The notes under the pieces were generated by a model. It was not told the origin of the DNA, did not search any database, and saw only the letters and a list, made by a program, of their open reading frames with translations. A stretch of DNA of 64,000 bases. Source: Halomonas alkalisoli. Its GTDB lineage: Bacteria; Pseudomonadota; Gammaproteobacteria; Pseudomonadales; Halomonadaceae. Shown here one piece after another: positions 25,294 through 34,138 of the stretch (positions are counted from its first letter, which is position 1; every line of letters begins with the position of its first letter). The DNA is taken from assembly GCF_021412585.1 (NCBI RefSeq), contig NZ_JAKCMI010000021.1, positions 1-64,000 on the forward strand, read 5' to 3'. A program made the translations under genes and the position numbers.

Positions 25294-25722
25294 TTACTTG
25301 CTGGCCTGGACCTTCTTGACGGCATCTTCTGCCAGCTTCTGGCCATTCTTGACGTTTTCTTCCGCCAGCTTCTGGCCACTCTTGACGTTCTCTTCCGCCA
25401 GCTTCTGTCCCTTTTGCAGGAACTCCTGACTCAGGGTGACCACCTTCTGGGTGTCGCCCTGCAGGCGCTCGCCCAGATCCTGAACGGCCTTCTGCTGATC
25501 GGCCACGACCTGCTTGAGGCCTTCGGCGTCCTTGACGTCGATCCAGGCGCGGGCCTGGGCCAGGCTCAGGTCAGAGTAGGTGCGGAAGGCATCCAGTTGG
25601 GCAGCCATCAGCTTTTCGTAGTACTCCAGCGTCAGCGAGCCATAGGCACGCGCCGGCGCGACAAACAGGCTCTCGAACTGCTGAGTGGCTTGCTCGGTTG
25701 CTTGCTCGGTAGTCTTGCTCAT
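25294..25722 (-). CDS. Phasin family protein
   Basis: A 142-residue protein expected to coat polyhydroxyalkanoate granules. The ATG at 25722 (MSKTTEQATEQATQQF) has GGAGG upstream. The body FESLFVAPARAYGSLTLEYYEKLMAAQLDAF is typical phasin, helical and amphipathic. The C-terminus has three near-perfect 11-residue repeats (GQKLAEENVKS, GQKLAEENVKN, GQKLAEDAVKK), a probable coiled coil. The 33-bp DNA units are almost identical, so copy number could vary. No PHA synthase gene is in the window. Confidence 0.88.
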   Translation of the reverse strand: MSKTTEQATEQATQQFESLFVAPARAYGSLTLEYYEKLMAAQLDAFRTYSDLSLAQARAWIDVKDAEGLKQVVADQQKAVQDLGERLQGDTQKVVTLSQEFLQKGQKLAEENVKSGQKLAEENVKNGQKLAEDAVKKVQASK

Positions 25723-25823
25723 GAAACACCTCCAGTACGGTTCGGGTAGCCAAGGCTGGTTCCCATCCGAAACCGCCTTGTTGCGATGCAGCATAGCAAG
25801 CATTTTTGTGCACTGCAACATAT

Positions 25824-26531
25824 TCAGCGGTAGGCACCCTCGACATCGGTCACGCGCATGGCGCTGCGGCCAAGGCCGCCGTGCAGGTCGAGCATGCGTT
25901 CGAGCCATCCGTATACCGGATCGGCGTTGGAAACCAGGTCGGCACTGGAGACCACGCGTGCCCACATGAAGCTGCCGAAGACGAGGTAGTCGGCAGCGGC
26001 AGGGGCTGCTCCATCGATGAAGTCCGATTCCTTCAGTTGGCCACGCAGTGGCTCGAGGGCGGCATCCAACTGCGCGAGCCCCTTTGCGGGGGAGTGAAAT
26101 TCTTCGAGAGCACGCCCGAAGCGCTTCTCCCGCGTCTCGCGAAAATAGTCACGATCCTTGGGATGGATGGCATTGAGCAGGTCCATGATGATGGTCCGCA
26201 TCATCGCCGGCGCCAGGGCCCGCTCGGCATAGTGCTTGAAGAACCGGGCACGGGCCTCTGCCACCCCGTCAGCCAGCAGCGGTGCGCCGGGATAGCTGTG
26301 ATCCAGATAGCGCAGGATCTCGTAGCTGTCGGCAATGGTCCGATCACCGTCGACCAGCACCGGCACCTTGTCGGAGCCGGAGAAGGCCAGCGCCTCCTTG
26401 TCGGTGAAATACCAGGGGCGGGTTTCCACCGTCAGTCCCTTGTGTGCCAGGGCGTAGCGAACCCGCCAGCAGTAGGGGGAGAAACGCAATTCCTCATCGA
26501 TACCGCAGAGTTCGTAGAGAACCATAGCCAT
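25824..26531 (-). CDS. Glutathione S-transferase family protein
   Basis: A 235-residue soluble protein. The N-terminal thioredoxin-fold half has FSPYCWRVRYALAHKGL, SGSDKVPVLVDGDRTIADSYEILRYLD; the C-terminal half is helical. The ATG at 26531 has GAGGAG at good spacing; earlier in-frame codons lack one. The active-site residue is likely Ser or Cys of the FSPYC region, as in beta- or omega-like GSTs. Substrate unknown; no operon partner. Confidence 0.87.
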   Translation of the reverse strand: MAMVLYELCGIDEELRFSPYCWRVRYALAHKGLTVETRPWYFTDKEALAFSGSDKVPVLVDGDRTIADSYEILRYLDHSYPGAPLLADGVAEARARFFKHYAERALAPAMMRTIIMDLLNAIHPKDRDYFRETREKRFGRALEEFHSPAKGLAQLDAALEPLRGQLKESDFIDGAAPAAADYLVFGSFMWARVVSSADLVSNADPVYGWLERMLDLHGGLGRSAMRVTDVEGAYR

Positions 26532-26902
26532 GCCGTCTCCTCGCTTTTGCCGGGGGTCATATAACGTAGGGGTCATATAGCGATAGTGCCAGCCTTTCCC
26601 CGACGATACCAATCCATCGCCTGTCACCTCGCAGTGGCTCTCTTGATATCCATTAGTCTAAATCCCCGATGACGATCAATGCCGACATCGATCCAAAAAC
26701 TACAGATAAATTATTGTTTATCTTTATTTAATAGAAAAAACAGGGTGCAGTTTAATTAGAAAAATATTGGTAATACCAATTAACCATGATTGGAAATGCG
26801 GGCCATCTGCCCGTATCGTCCACTCCCATCGCGATGGTTCAAGGCCCAGCACTGAGCCGTCACCCGACTCCTGAACACGAGACAGCGAGGTAACGTCAGC
26901 TC
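26532..26902 (+). promoter_or_regulatory. AT-rich promoter region of the lactate permease with FadR-type operator
   Basis: A 371 bp gene-free stretch between divergent GST and lactate permease genes. The core 26690-26790 is strongly AT-rich. ATTGGTAATACCAAT at 26766-26780 is a perfect palindrome with one central base, matching the FadR/PdhR/LldR-type consensus TGGT-N3-ACCA. A GntR regulator such as LldR or PdhR would be expected to bind here. Confidence 0.6.
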
Positions 26903-28603
26903 ATGACGGACACGACACTTGCCCTACTCGCCTTTACGCCGCTGATCCTGGCCGGCGTGCTGCTGATCGGCCTGCGCATGCCGGCGAAGACCGCCATGCC
27001 GGCGGTCTATGTGGTCACCGCCCTCATTGCCCTGCTCGCCTGGGACATGAGCTTCAACCGAGTACTGGCCTCGACCCTCCAGGGCCTGATCCTCACCGTG
27101 TCGATCCTGTGGATCATCTTCGGTGCCATCCTGCTGCTCAACACCCTGAAGCACTCCGGCGGCATCACCGCGATCCGCAAGGGGTTCTCGGGCATCAGTC
27201 CCGACCGTCGCGTCCAGGCGATCATCGTCGCCTGGCTGTTCGGCTGCTTCATCGAGGGCGCCTCCGGCTTCGGCACCCCGGCCGCCGTGGCCGCCCCACT
27301 GATGGTGGCACTCGGCTTCCCGGCCCTGGCCGCCGTGGTGGTGGGCATGATGATCCAGTCCACCCCGGTCTCCTTCGGCGCCGTGGGCACACCGATCGTG
27401 GTGGGGGTCACCGGGGGCATCAACCGCGATGGCATCACCGAGGCACTGGAAGCCGGCGGCTATACCTGGCTGGAATACTTCCGCTTGATCGCCGCCGAGG
27501 TGGCCGTGATCCACGGCATCGTCGGCGTCCTGATGCCGCTGATCATGGTGGTGATCATGGTCAAGTTCTTCGGCGCGAATAAATCCTGGAAGGAAGGCCT
27601 CTCCATCGCCCCCTTCGCGCTCTTCGCCGGCGTGGCCTTCGTGGTGCCCTACATGTTGGCGGGCGTACTGCTCGGCCCGGAGTTCCCGTCCATGATCGGC
27701 GCCGGCGTGGGCCTGGCCATCGTCGTGCCTGCGGCGCGCAAGGGTTTTTTGATCCCCAAGGACACCTGGGATTTCCCGGATGCCAAGAGCTGGCCGGACG
27801 CCTGGATCGGCAAGCTGGTGATCAAGACCGAAGACATCGTGGGCAAGACCCCGATCACCACCTTCATGGGCTGGCTCCCCTACGTGCTGCTGGCCGTGAT
27901 CCTGGTCGCCTCCCGCACCATCGACCCGTTCCGCGAAGCGCTTCAGTCTCTGAGCTTCGGCTGGAGCAATATCCTCGGTGAGGCCGGGGTCTCCGGCGCC
28001 ATCCAGCCGCTCTACCTGCCCGGTGGCATCCTGCTGATGGTGGTGCTGCTCACCGCCCTGCTCCACAAGATGCGCCTGGGCGAGCTCAAGGCGGCCTTCG
28101 GCGAGTCCTCGAAGACCATTCTCGGTGCCGGCTTCGTGCTGATCTTCACCATCCCCATGGTGCGGATCCTGATCAACTCCGGTGTCAACGCGGCGGACCT
28201 GGTCTCGATGCCGGTTGCCATGGCGCAATTCGTGGCCGACGGGGTGGGCAATATCTATCCGTTCTTCGCCCCGGCCGTGGGCGGCCTGGGCGCCTTCATC
28301 GCCGGCTCCAATACCGTGTCCAACCTGATGCTGGCCGAGTTCCAGTTCAACGTGGCACAGCAACTGGGCGTTTCCACCGCCATGATGGTGGCGCTACAGG
28401 CCGTGGGCGCCGCCGCGGGCAACATGATTGCCATCCATAACGTGGTCGCGGCGTCTGCCACCGTGGGGCTGCTCGGGCGCGAAGGGGAAACCATCCGCAA
28501 GACGATCCTGCCGACGCTCTACTACCTGATCTTCACCGGGATCATTGCCATGATCGCGTTCTATGTGATCGGCGTCACCGACCCGCTGATGCGTGCCGGC
28601 TGA
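26903..28603 (+). CDS. lldP: L-lactate/glycolate permease (LctP family)
   Basis: A 566-residue inner-membrane transporter with about 14 helices, proton symport of lactate and often glycolate. Family landmarks: [21 protein letters not shown], the [16 protein letters not shown] stretch, [19 protein letters not shown], and [22 protein letters not shown] near the end. Length is as expected. It is monocistronic, with its own operator upstream and a strong hairpin downstream. The nearby 998-residue D-2-hydroxyacid dehydrogenase gene is on the other strand. Confidence 0.93.
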   Translation: MTDTTLALLAFTPLILAGVLLIGLRMPAKTAMPAVYVVTALIALLAWDMSFNRVLASTLQGLILTVSILWIIFGAILLLNTLKHSGGITAIRKGFSGISPDRRVQAIIVAWLFGCFIEGASGFGTPAAVAAPLMVALGFPALAAVVVGMMIQSTPVSFGAVGTPIVVGVTGGINRDGITEALEAGGYTWLEYFRLIAAEVAVIHGIVGVLMPLIMVVIMVKFFGANKSWKEGLSIAPFALFAGVAFVVPYMLAGVLLGPEFPSMIGAGVGLAIVVPAARKGFLIPKDTWDFPDAKSWPDAWIGKLVIKTEDIVGKTPITTFMGWLPYVLLAVILVASRTIDPFREALQSLSFGWSNILGEAGVSGAIQPLYLPGGILLMVVLLTALLHKMRLGELKAAFGESSKTILGAGFVLIFTIPMVRILINSGVNAADLVSMPVAMAQFVADGVGNIYPFFAPAVGGLGAFIAGSNTVSNLMLAEFQFNVAQQLGVSTAMMVALQAVGAAAGNMIAIHNVVAASATVGLLGREGETIRKTILPTLYYLIFTGIIAMIAFYVIGVTDPLMRAG

Positions 28604-28625
28604 CCCTTTCCGGAAGCGCAGCAGA

Positions 28626-28655
28626 CAGCCCCCATGGCCTCGGCCATGGGGGCTG
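28626..28655. terminator. Bidirectional terminator between lactate permease and amidase genes
   Basis: A perfect 14-bp stem CAGCCCCCATGGCC / GGCCATGGGGGCTG with a 2-nt loop between convergent genes. The T-run is weak on either side. Confidence 0.65.
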
Positions 28656-28704
28656 GTTCGTTGATGAATCGGAATCGGGAGCAGATCGCCGGGCAAGTCC
28701 GGTG

Positions 28705-29973
28705 CTATTCATCCAGAGCGCGAGCGTAGCGTCCTAGCCGTGACAGCAACTCGTGGCTATACCCCAGGAGTACTGAATCGCGATAGCGGGGGGCAATCAA
28801 CTGCATACCCACAGGCATCCCATGATGCCCACTCTCGATGGGTAACGAGATGGTTGGTAGCCCCAGCAGTGTCCAGGCGCGTGAGTAAAGGGGGTCTCCC
28901 GTCGAAATGCCCGATGCCAACGGAGCCACGTTCACCGCGGATGGTGAAAGCAGCAGGTCTACCTCCTTGAAAAGCGCCACGACACAGCGCTGTAGCCTCT
29001 CCGCTTCCTCTCGTGCGCCACAATACTCATCGAGGGTGATGGCAAAGCCGCGCTCGAGAATCTCGCGAAGCTTGTCGCTCATGTCGTCGGCATGCTGGAA
29101 ATAAACGTCGGCGAGACAGTGTGATGACTCAAACGCCATTACCAGGCTCTGCAACTCGACGAGCCGATCCAGTTCCCTGGCATGACCAAGCGACGAGGTG
29201 ATCGCGACGCCTTCGGCGCTCAGTCGCTGACAGGTCCTGTCGAGTGCACCCTCGACATCCCGGTCCAGGTCGCCATCGGACGGCACGCGTATCACGCCGA
29301 TCTTCAGGCCCGCAAGGTCGAGCCGGGCCAGTGGGGCAAACTGAGTGCAGGTCAGAGCGGCGTGCACCAGAGCGATGTCGTCGACGGATCGCGCAAAGTA
29401 GCCAACGGTATCCAAGGTTTCACTGAAAGGCCTGATGCCGGCTCGTGAAATGAGGCCATAGGTAGGCTTGAAACCGATCACATTGCAGTAACTGGCCGGC
29501 CGGGTGATGCTGCCAGCTGTCTGGGTACCAAGGGCAATCGGCACCATGCCATCGGCCACCGCCGCGGCGGAGCCACTGGAAGACCCGCCCGGGGTCCTGT
29601 CGAGATCATAGGGGTTGCGCGTCTTTCCCGGTGAGAAATAGGCGAACTCCGTACTGACGGTCTTGCCCATCACAAAGGCACCCGCATTCTTCAGCAGCGC
29701 CACTGGCGAGGCATCCGAAACCGAGCGGTCGCAGCGGATGTAGTCGGTACCCCAACGCGTGGGGAAGTCACGGGTGTCGTAGATGTCCTTGATACCGACG
29801 GGGATGTTCTGCAGCAGCCCTTTACCGTGGGAGACTCGCTGTGGGGCGGCCAGGCATTCCCACGCCTGGACCTCACCCTCCCGCTGGTGAATCCTGTCGA
29901 AGCATGACGCCAGGTACTCACTGCCTGACAGCGACTTGTCCGCCATCCGCTGCAGGGCTTCGACGGCGGTCAC
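28705..29973 (-). CDS. Amidase family (amidase signature) enzyme
   Basis: A 422-residue amidase-signature hydrolase. The Ser-cisSer-Lys triad is readable: Lys62 (IPVGIKDIYDTRD), the GGSSSGSAAAVADG loop around 130-140, and nucleophile Ser155 (QTAGSITRPASY). The reading frame extends further upstream, but I use GTG 29973 because it overlaps the stop of the threonine aldolase gene (GTGA); ATG 29946 is the alternative. Too short to be a full allophanate hydrolase. Coupling to an aldolase of beta-hydroxy amino acids suggests an amide or carbamoyl amino acid substrate (inference). Confidence 0.85.
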   Translation of the reverse strand: MTAVEALQRMADKSLSGSEYLASCFDRIHQREGEVQAWECLAAPQRVSHGKGLLQNIPVGIKDIYDTRDFPTRWGTDYIRCDRSVSDASPVALLKNAGAFVMGKTVSTEFAYFSPGKTRNPYDLDRTPGGSSSGSAAAVADGMVPIALGTQTAGSITRPASYCNVIGFKPTYGLISRAGIRPFSETLDTVGYFARSVDDIALVHAALTCTQFAPLARLDLAGLKIGVIRVPSDGDLDRDVEGALDRTCQRLSAEGVAITSSLGHARELDRLVELQSLVMAFESSHCLADVYFQHADDMSDKLREILERGFAITLDEYCGAREEAERLQRCVVALFKEVDLLLSPSAVNVAPLASGISTGDPLYSRAWTLLGLPTISLPIESGHHGMPVGMQLIAPRYRDSVLLGYSHELLSRLGRYARALDE

Positions 29974-31007
29974 TGGGCCCCCCGGAGTGCCGTGGTGTGG
30001 TAGTAATCGTTCACCGCCGCGACCGTCCGCTCGATATCGTCGGCAGTCACATCGAGGTGGGTCACCAGCCGGGTAACCGGCGCCACCGCCACCAGGATGC
30101 CGTGCGCCTCGAGATGGGCCTGCACCCCCCGGCAGTGAGCCTCGGGAAAGGCGGCGAAGACCATGTTGGTATCGCAGGCACGCACCTCTACGCCCGGCAC
30201 GTCTACCAGGCCCTCGGCCAGGCCCTCGGCCAGGCGCCGGGCATTGTCGTGGTCCTCGGCCAGGCGTTCGACATGGTGCTCCAGCGCATGGTGACAGCCC
30301 GCCGCCAAGAGCCCCGCCTGGCGCATGCCGCCGCCCAACGTCTTGCGCCAGCGCCTCGCCCGGGCAATGAATGCCTCGTCGCCCAGCAGCAGCGAGCCCA
30401 CCGGCGCGCCAAGCCCTTTTGAAAAGCAGAGCGATACCGAGTCGAAGCCCTGGCACAGCTCGGCGAGTGAGCGCCCGGAGGCCACCACGGCGTTGAACAG
30501 TCGTGCGCCGTCCAGGTGGGTGGCCAGCCCATGCTCATGGGCCAGCGCCGTGGCACGACGGGTATAGGCTTCCGGCAGCACCTTGCCCCGGAAGGTGTTC
30601 TCCAGCGCCAACAGCCGGGTGCTGGCATGATGAATGTCGGCTCCCTTGATGGCCGCCTGCACCCTCTCCAGCGGCAGGCTACCGTCCGGGTCATGCTCGA
30701 TGGGCTGGGGCTGGATGCTGCCCAGCACCGCCGCACCGCCGCCCTCGTCGCGATAGATATGCGAGAACTGGCCGGCGATATATTCGTCGCCCCGCTGGCA
30801 GTGCACCATGAGGGCCGCCAGGTTGCTCTGGGTCCCCGAGGGGAAGAACAGTGCGGCCGCCATGCCGGCTCTCTCGGCCACCACCGCCTCGAAGGCGGCA
30901 ACGCTGGGGTCATCGCCCCATACATCGTCTCCCACCGGTGCCCGGGCAATCGCTTCGCGCATGGCCGAAGTGGGTCGGGTCACGGTGTCACTGCGTAGAT
31001 CGATCAT
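29970..31007 (-). CDS. ltaE: Low-specificity L-threonine aldolase
   Basis: A 345-residue PLP enzyme cleaving L-threonine, allo-threonine and related beta-hydroxy amino acids to glycine plus aldehyde. Landmarks: MIDLRSDTVTRPT, FPSGTQSNLAALMVHC, LENTFRGKVLPEAY, HLDGARLFNA, and the PLP lysine Lys197 in SLCFSKGLGAPVGS. It overlaps the amidase gene by four bases and is separated from the upstream dehydrogenase by a terminator, so it probably has its own promoter near 31010. Confidence 0.92.
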   Translation of the reverse strand: MIDLRSDTVTRPTSAMREAIARAPVGDDVWGDDPSVAAFEAVVAERAGMAAALFFPSGTQSNLAALMVHCQRGDEYIAGQFSHIYRDEGGGAAVLGSIQPQPIEHDPDGSLPLERVQAAIKGADIHHASTRLLALENTFRGKVLPEAYTRRATALAHEHGLATHLDGARLFNAVVASGRSLAELCQGFDSVSLCFSKGLGAPVGSLLLGDEAFIARARRWRKTLGGGMRQAGLLAAGCHHALEHHVERLAEDHDNARRLAEGLAEGLVDVPGVEVRACDTNMVFAAFPEAHCRGVQAHLEAHGILVAVAPVTRLVTHLDVTADDIERTVAAVNDYYHTTALRGAQ

Positions 31008-31030
31008 TGTCGTCCGTCCTCGTCACGACG

Positions 31031-31056
31031 AAAGGGGCGACCCCTGTCGCCCCTTT
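31031..31056 (-). terminator. Terminator after the hydroxyacid dehydrogenase gene
   Basis: Perfect 11-bp stem AAAGGGGCGAC / GTCGCCCCTTT with a 4-nt loop, between the dehydrogenase stop (31112) and the ltaE start (31007). A short direct repeat, CCATGGTGCCTGGC, lies beside it. Confidence 0.7.
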
Positions 31057-31111
31057 CCATGGTGCCTGGCCATGGTGCCTTGCCTTGATCATGATGCCTG
31101 GCGGGTTCGCC

Positions 31112-34108
31112 TCAGGCCAGTGCCTGCTCCAGCAGCCGAGCCACGTGGATCGCCTCACGCCCCGCGCCATCCTTGATCTGGTGGCGACAGCTGGTGCCAT
31201 CGGCCACCACGACGGCCTCGTCACCGGCCTCCCGGATCGCCGGCAGCAGCGACAGCTCGGCCATTTCCATCGAGGCGTCATAGTGTTCGACCTCGTAACC
31301 GAAACTGCCGGCCATGCCGCAGCAGGAGGACTCGATGGTCTCGACCTCGAGTTCGGGAATCCATGACAGCACCTGCTCGATGGGGCGCACGGCATCGAAG
31401 GCCTTCTGATGACAGTGGCCGTGAAGCATGACGCGCCGGTATGCCAGCGGCTTGAGTTCCAGCGGCAGTTCCCCGGCCTCACGCGCCTTGACCAGGAACT
31501 CCTCGAACAGACAGGCCGCCTCTGCCAGTGCCCTCGCCTCCTCGCCGAACCCATACTGCAGGAACTCGTCACGCATGCTGAGCAGGCATGACGGCTCGAG
31601 GCCGACAATGGCCATGCCACTGTTCACATAGGGCATCAGCGCCTCCAGCGTCCGCTGCGCCTCGGCTTTCGCCTTGTCGAACTGGCCGGACGAGAGGTAG
31701 GTGCGCCCGCAGCACAGCGGTCGCTCGCCCTGCTTCACGTTGAGGTGTACCTCGTAGCCGGCGGATTCCAGCACGCGCTTGGCGGCCCTGGCGTTGTCTC
31801 CCTCCATATAGTTGTTGAAGGTATCGACGAACAGGAGCACCTCGCGGGTCGCCGTCTCCTGCGCGGTGTGCGCTTCAGCCAGGAAGTTTCCAGCAAAGGC
31901 CGGCAGCGCGCGCTCCGGTGCCAGCCCAAGCCCGCGCTTGACCCCACGGGCGATGAAGGGGATCCGCTCGATTCCGTTGACCAGGGCGGAGAACCGGCTC
32001 GCCCAGGGCGCGTAGCGCGGCATCTCGCCGACCATGCGGTCGCGCAGCGACAGCCCCTTGACCCGCACCCGGGCGCTACGCGCCTCGATCTTGAACTTGG
32101 CCATGTCGACCCCGGTGGGGCAGTCCCGCCGGCAGCCCTTGCAGGAGACACAGAGATCCAGTGCCTCCTTGACGTCATCGCTGGCCAGGCCCTCCTCGCC
32201 CAGTTGACCGGAAAGCACCAGCCGCAGGGTATTGGCACGCCCCCGGGTCAGGTGTTTCTCGTCACGGGTGATGCGGTAGCTCGGGCACATGGTGCCGGCA
32301 TCGAACTTGCGGCAGTGGCCGTTGTTGTTGCACATCTCCACCGCCATGGCCAGGCCATGGGTGGGGTCGCCGGCGCTGCCTGGTTTACTCTGCTCACCGG
32401 TCAGCGGGTCGCGCCTGACGTTCCACGCCGACCAGTCGAACACCGGCGTCACCGGAATCGCCCGGTAATCCCGGGGGAATCGAAAGTAGCGGTCGTCGTC
32501 CATCTTCGGGGTGTCGACGATCTTGCCCGGGTTGAAGCGATTGTCCGGATCGAAGAGCCGCTTGACCTCGCGGAAGGCGTCGTTGATCGTGGGCCCGAAC
32601 TGCCAGGCCACCCACTCGCCGCGGCAGAGGCCGTCGCCGTGTTCACCGGAGTAGGCGCCCTTGTACTCGCGCACCAGTGCCGACGCCTGCTCGGCGATCT
32701 CGCGCATCTTGCCGGCGCCGTCGCGACGCATGTCGAGGATCGGGCGCACGTGCAGGGTGCCGACGCTGGCATGGGCGTACCAGGTGCCCTCCGTCCCATG
32801 GCGGTGAAAGACCTCGGTGAGCTTGTCGGTATACTCGGCCAGGTGCTCCAGGGGCACCGCGCAGTCCTCGATGAAGGAGACCGGCTTGCCGTCGCCCTTC
32901 ATGCTCATCATGATGTTGAGCCCCGCCTTGCGCACGTTCCACAGCGCCTTCTGCTCGGCGGGCTCCGGCATGTCGACCACGCTGCCGCCCAGCCCCAGGT
33001 CGCCCATCAGCTGGTTGAGCGCGCGCAGCGACGCCAGCTGTGTCCCGCGATCCTCGCCGGCGAACTCCACCAGCAGCACGGCCTCGGGCTTGCCGATCAG
33101 GGCCTTTTCGATCACCGGACGAAATGCCGGATTCTCCAGCGACAGATCGATCATGGTGCGGTCGACCAGTTCCACCGCGGTGGGGTCGAGCTTGACGATA
33201 TGCTGGGTGAAATCCATGGCCTGGTAGAAGGTGGGGAAGTTCACCACCCCGAGCACCTTGTGCTCGGGCAGCGGCGAGAGCCGCAGCGTGATGCGGCGAC
33301 TGACCGCCAGGGTACCCTCCGAACCGACCAGCAGGTGGGCCAGATTGACCCGGCCAGCCGGGTCGTAAGGCTTGGGGTTCTGGCAATCGAACAGGTCCAG
33401 GTTGTAGCCGCCGACGCGGCGCAGCACCTTGGGAAAGTGATCGCGTATCTCGGGGCCGACCCGCTCGGCGATGGCCCGTACCTTGTCGGCAATCAGGCGC
33501 GCCCGGCTACCCTCGGCCAGCTCCTCGACGAAACCGAAGCTCGCCTCGCCTCCGTCGGCCAGCAGGGCATCCACGCCGAGCACGTTGTGGACCATATTGC
33601 CGTAGCGGATCGAGCGCGAGCCGCAGGAGTTGTTGCCGGTCATGCCACCCACGGTGCACTGGGCGCTGGTGGAGACATCCACCGGAAACCAGAGCCCATG
33701 GGGCTTGAGCCAGGCATTGAGATGATCGAGCACGATCCCGGGCTCCACCACCACCGTGCGTGCCTCGGCGTCGAACTCGACCACCTGGTCGAGCCAGCGG
33801 GTGGTGTCGATCACCAGCGCCTCACCCACCGTCTGGCCGCACTGGCTGGTGCCCGCACCCCGGGGCAGCACCGGGGCGCCGGCGTCCCGGGCGATGGCCA
33901 GTGCCAGGGCCAGGTCCTCCTGGTGGCGTGGTATCACCACCCCCAGCGGCATCACCTGATAGATCGAGGCGTCTGTCGAGTAGCGGCCACGCGATGCATG
34001 GTCGAACAGTACCTCGCCTTCCATCTCCCGGGAAAGGCGAGCCGCCAGCTCAGTCACTGGCTTGATCCGCGCATCCGGGGAAGGGGTCTTTCCCGTCATA
34101 GACGTCAT
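31112..34108 (-). CDS. FAD/4Fe-4S D-2-hydroxyacid dehydrogenase (YdiJ/Dld-II type)
   Basis: A 998-residue fusion. Residues about 40-270 form the FAD-binding PCMH domain (VLPRGAGTSQCGQTVG, GGMTGNNSCGSRSIRYG). About 280-560 is FAD-oxidase C. Then comes a two-cluster ferredoxin segment with CVSCKGCRRDCPTGVD and an upstream C-rich stretch (NNNGHCRKFDAGTMCPSYR). The C-terminal CCG domain holds LCCGRTYLSSG, GLEPSCLLSM and SSCCGMAGSFGYE. E. coli YdiJ, of this architecture, oxidises D-2-hydroxyglutarate; relatives oxidise D-lactate. The ATG at 34108 has GGAAGG upstream, preferred over the ATG at 34126. Follows the aminotransferase gene after 30 bp, so probably the same message. Confidence 0.9.
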   Translation of the reverse strand: MTSMTGKTPSPDARIKPVTELAARLSREMEGEVLFDHASRGRYSTDASIYQVMPLGVVIPRHQEDLALALAIARDAGAPVLPRGAGTSQCGQTVGEALVIDTTRWLDQVVEFDAEARTVVVEPGIVLDHLNAWLKPHGLWFPVDVSTSAQCTVGGMTGNNSCGSRSIRYGNMVHNVLGVDALLADGGEASFGFVEELAEGSRARLIADKVRAIAERVGPEIRDHFPKVLRRVGGYNLDLFDCQNPKPYDPAGRVNLAHLLVGSEGTLAVSRRITLRLSPLPEHKVLGVVNFPTFYQAMDFTQHIVKLDPTAVELVDRTMIDLSLENPAFRPVIEKALIGKPEAVLLVEFAGEDRGTQLASLRALNQLMGDLGLGGSVVDMPEPAEQKALWNVRKAGLNIMMSMKGDGKPVSFIEDCAVPLEHLAEYTDKLTEVFHRHGTEGTWYAHASVGTLHVRPILDMRRDGAGKMREIAEQASALVREYKGAYSGEHGDGLCRGEWVAWQFGPTINDAFREVKRLFDPDNRFNPGKIVDTPKMDDDRYFRFPRDYRAIPVTPVFDWSAWNVRRDPLTGEQSKPGSAGDPTHGLAMAVEMCNNNGHCRKFDAGTMCPSYRITRDEKHLTRGRANTLRLVLSGQLGEEGLASDDVKEALDLCVSCKGCRRDCPTGVDMAKFKIEARSARVRVKGLSLRDRMVGEMPRYAPWASRFSALVNGIERIPFIARGVKRGLGLAPERALPAFAGNFLAEAHTAQETATREVLLFVDTFNNYMEGDNARAAKRVLESAGYEVHLNVKQGERPLCCGRTYLSSGQFDKAKAEAQRTLEALMPYVNSGMAIVGLEPSCLLSMRDEFLQYGFGEEARALAEAACLFEEFLVKAREAGELPLELKPLAYRRVMLHGHCHQKAFDAVRPIEQVLSWIPELEVETIESSCCGMAGSFGYEVEHYDASMEMAELSLLPAIREAGDEAVVVADGTSCRHQIKDGAGREAIHVARLLEQALA

Positions 34109-34138
34109 TCTGCCTTCCTCAGCCATGTCAGGATGGGC

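Noticed and set aside
25911-25916. GTATAC inside the GST coding region (also at 32829)
   Set aside because: They lie within genes, lack palindromic extension and are not near promoters.
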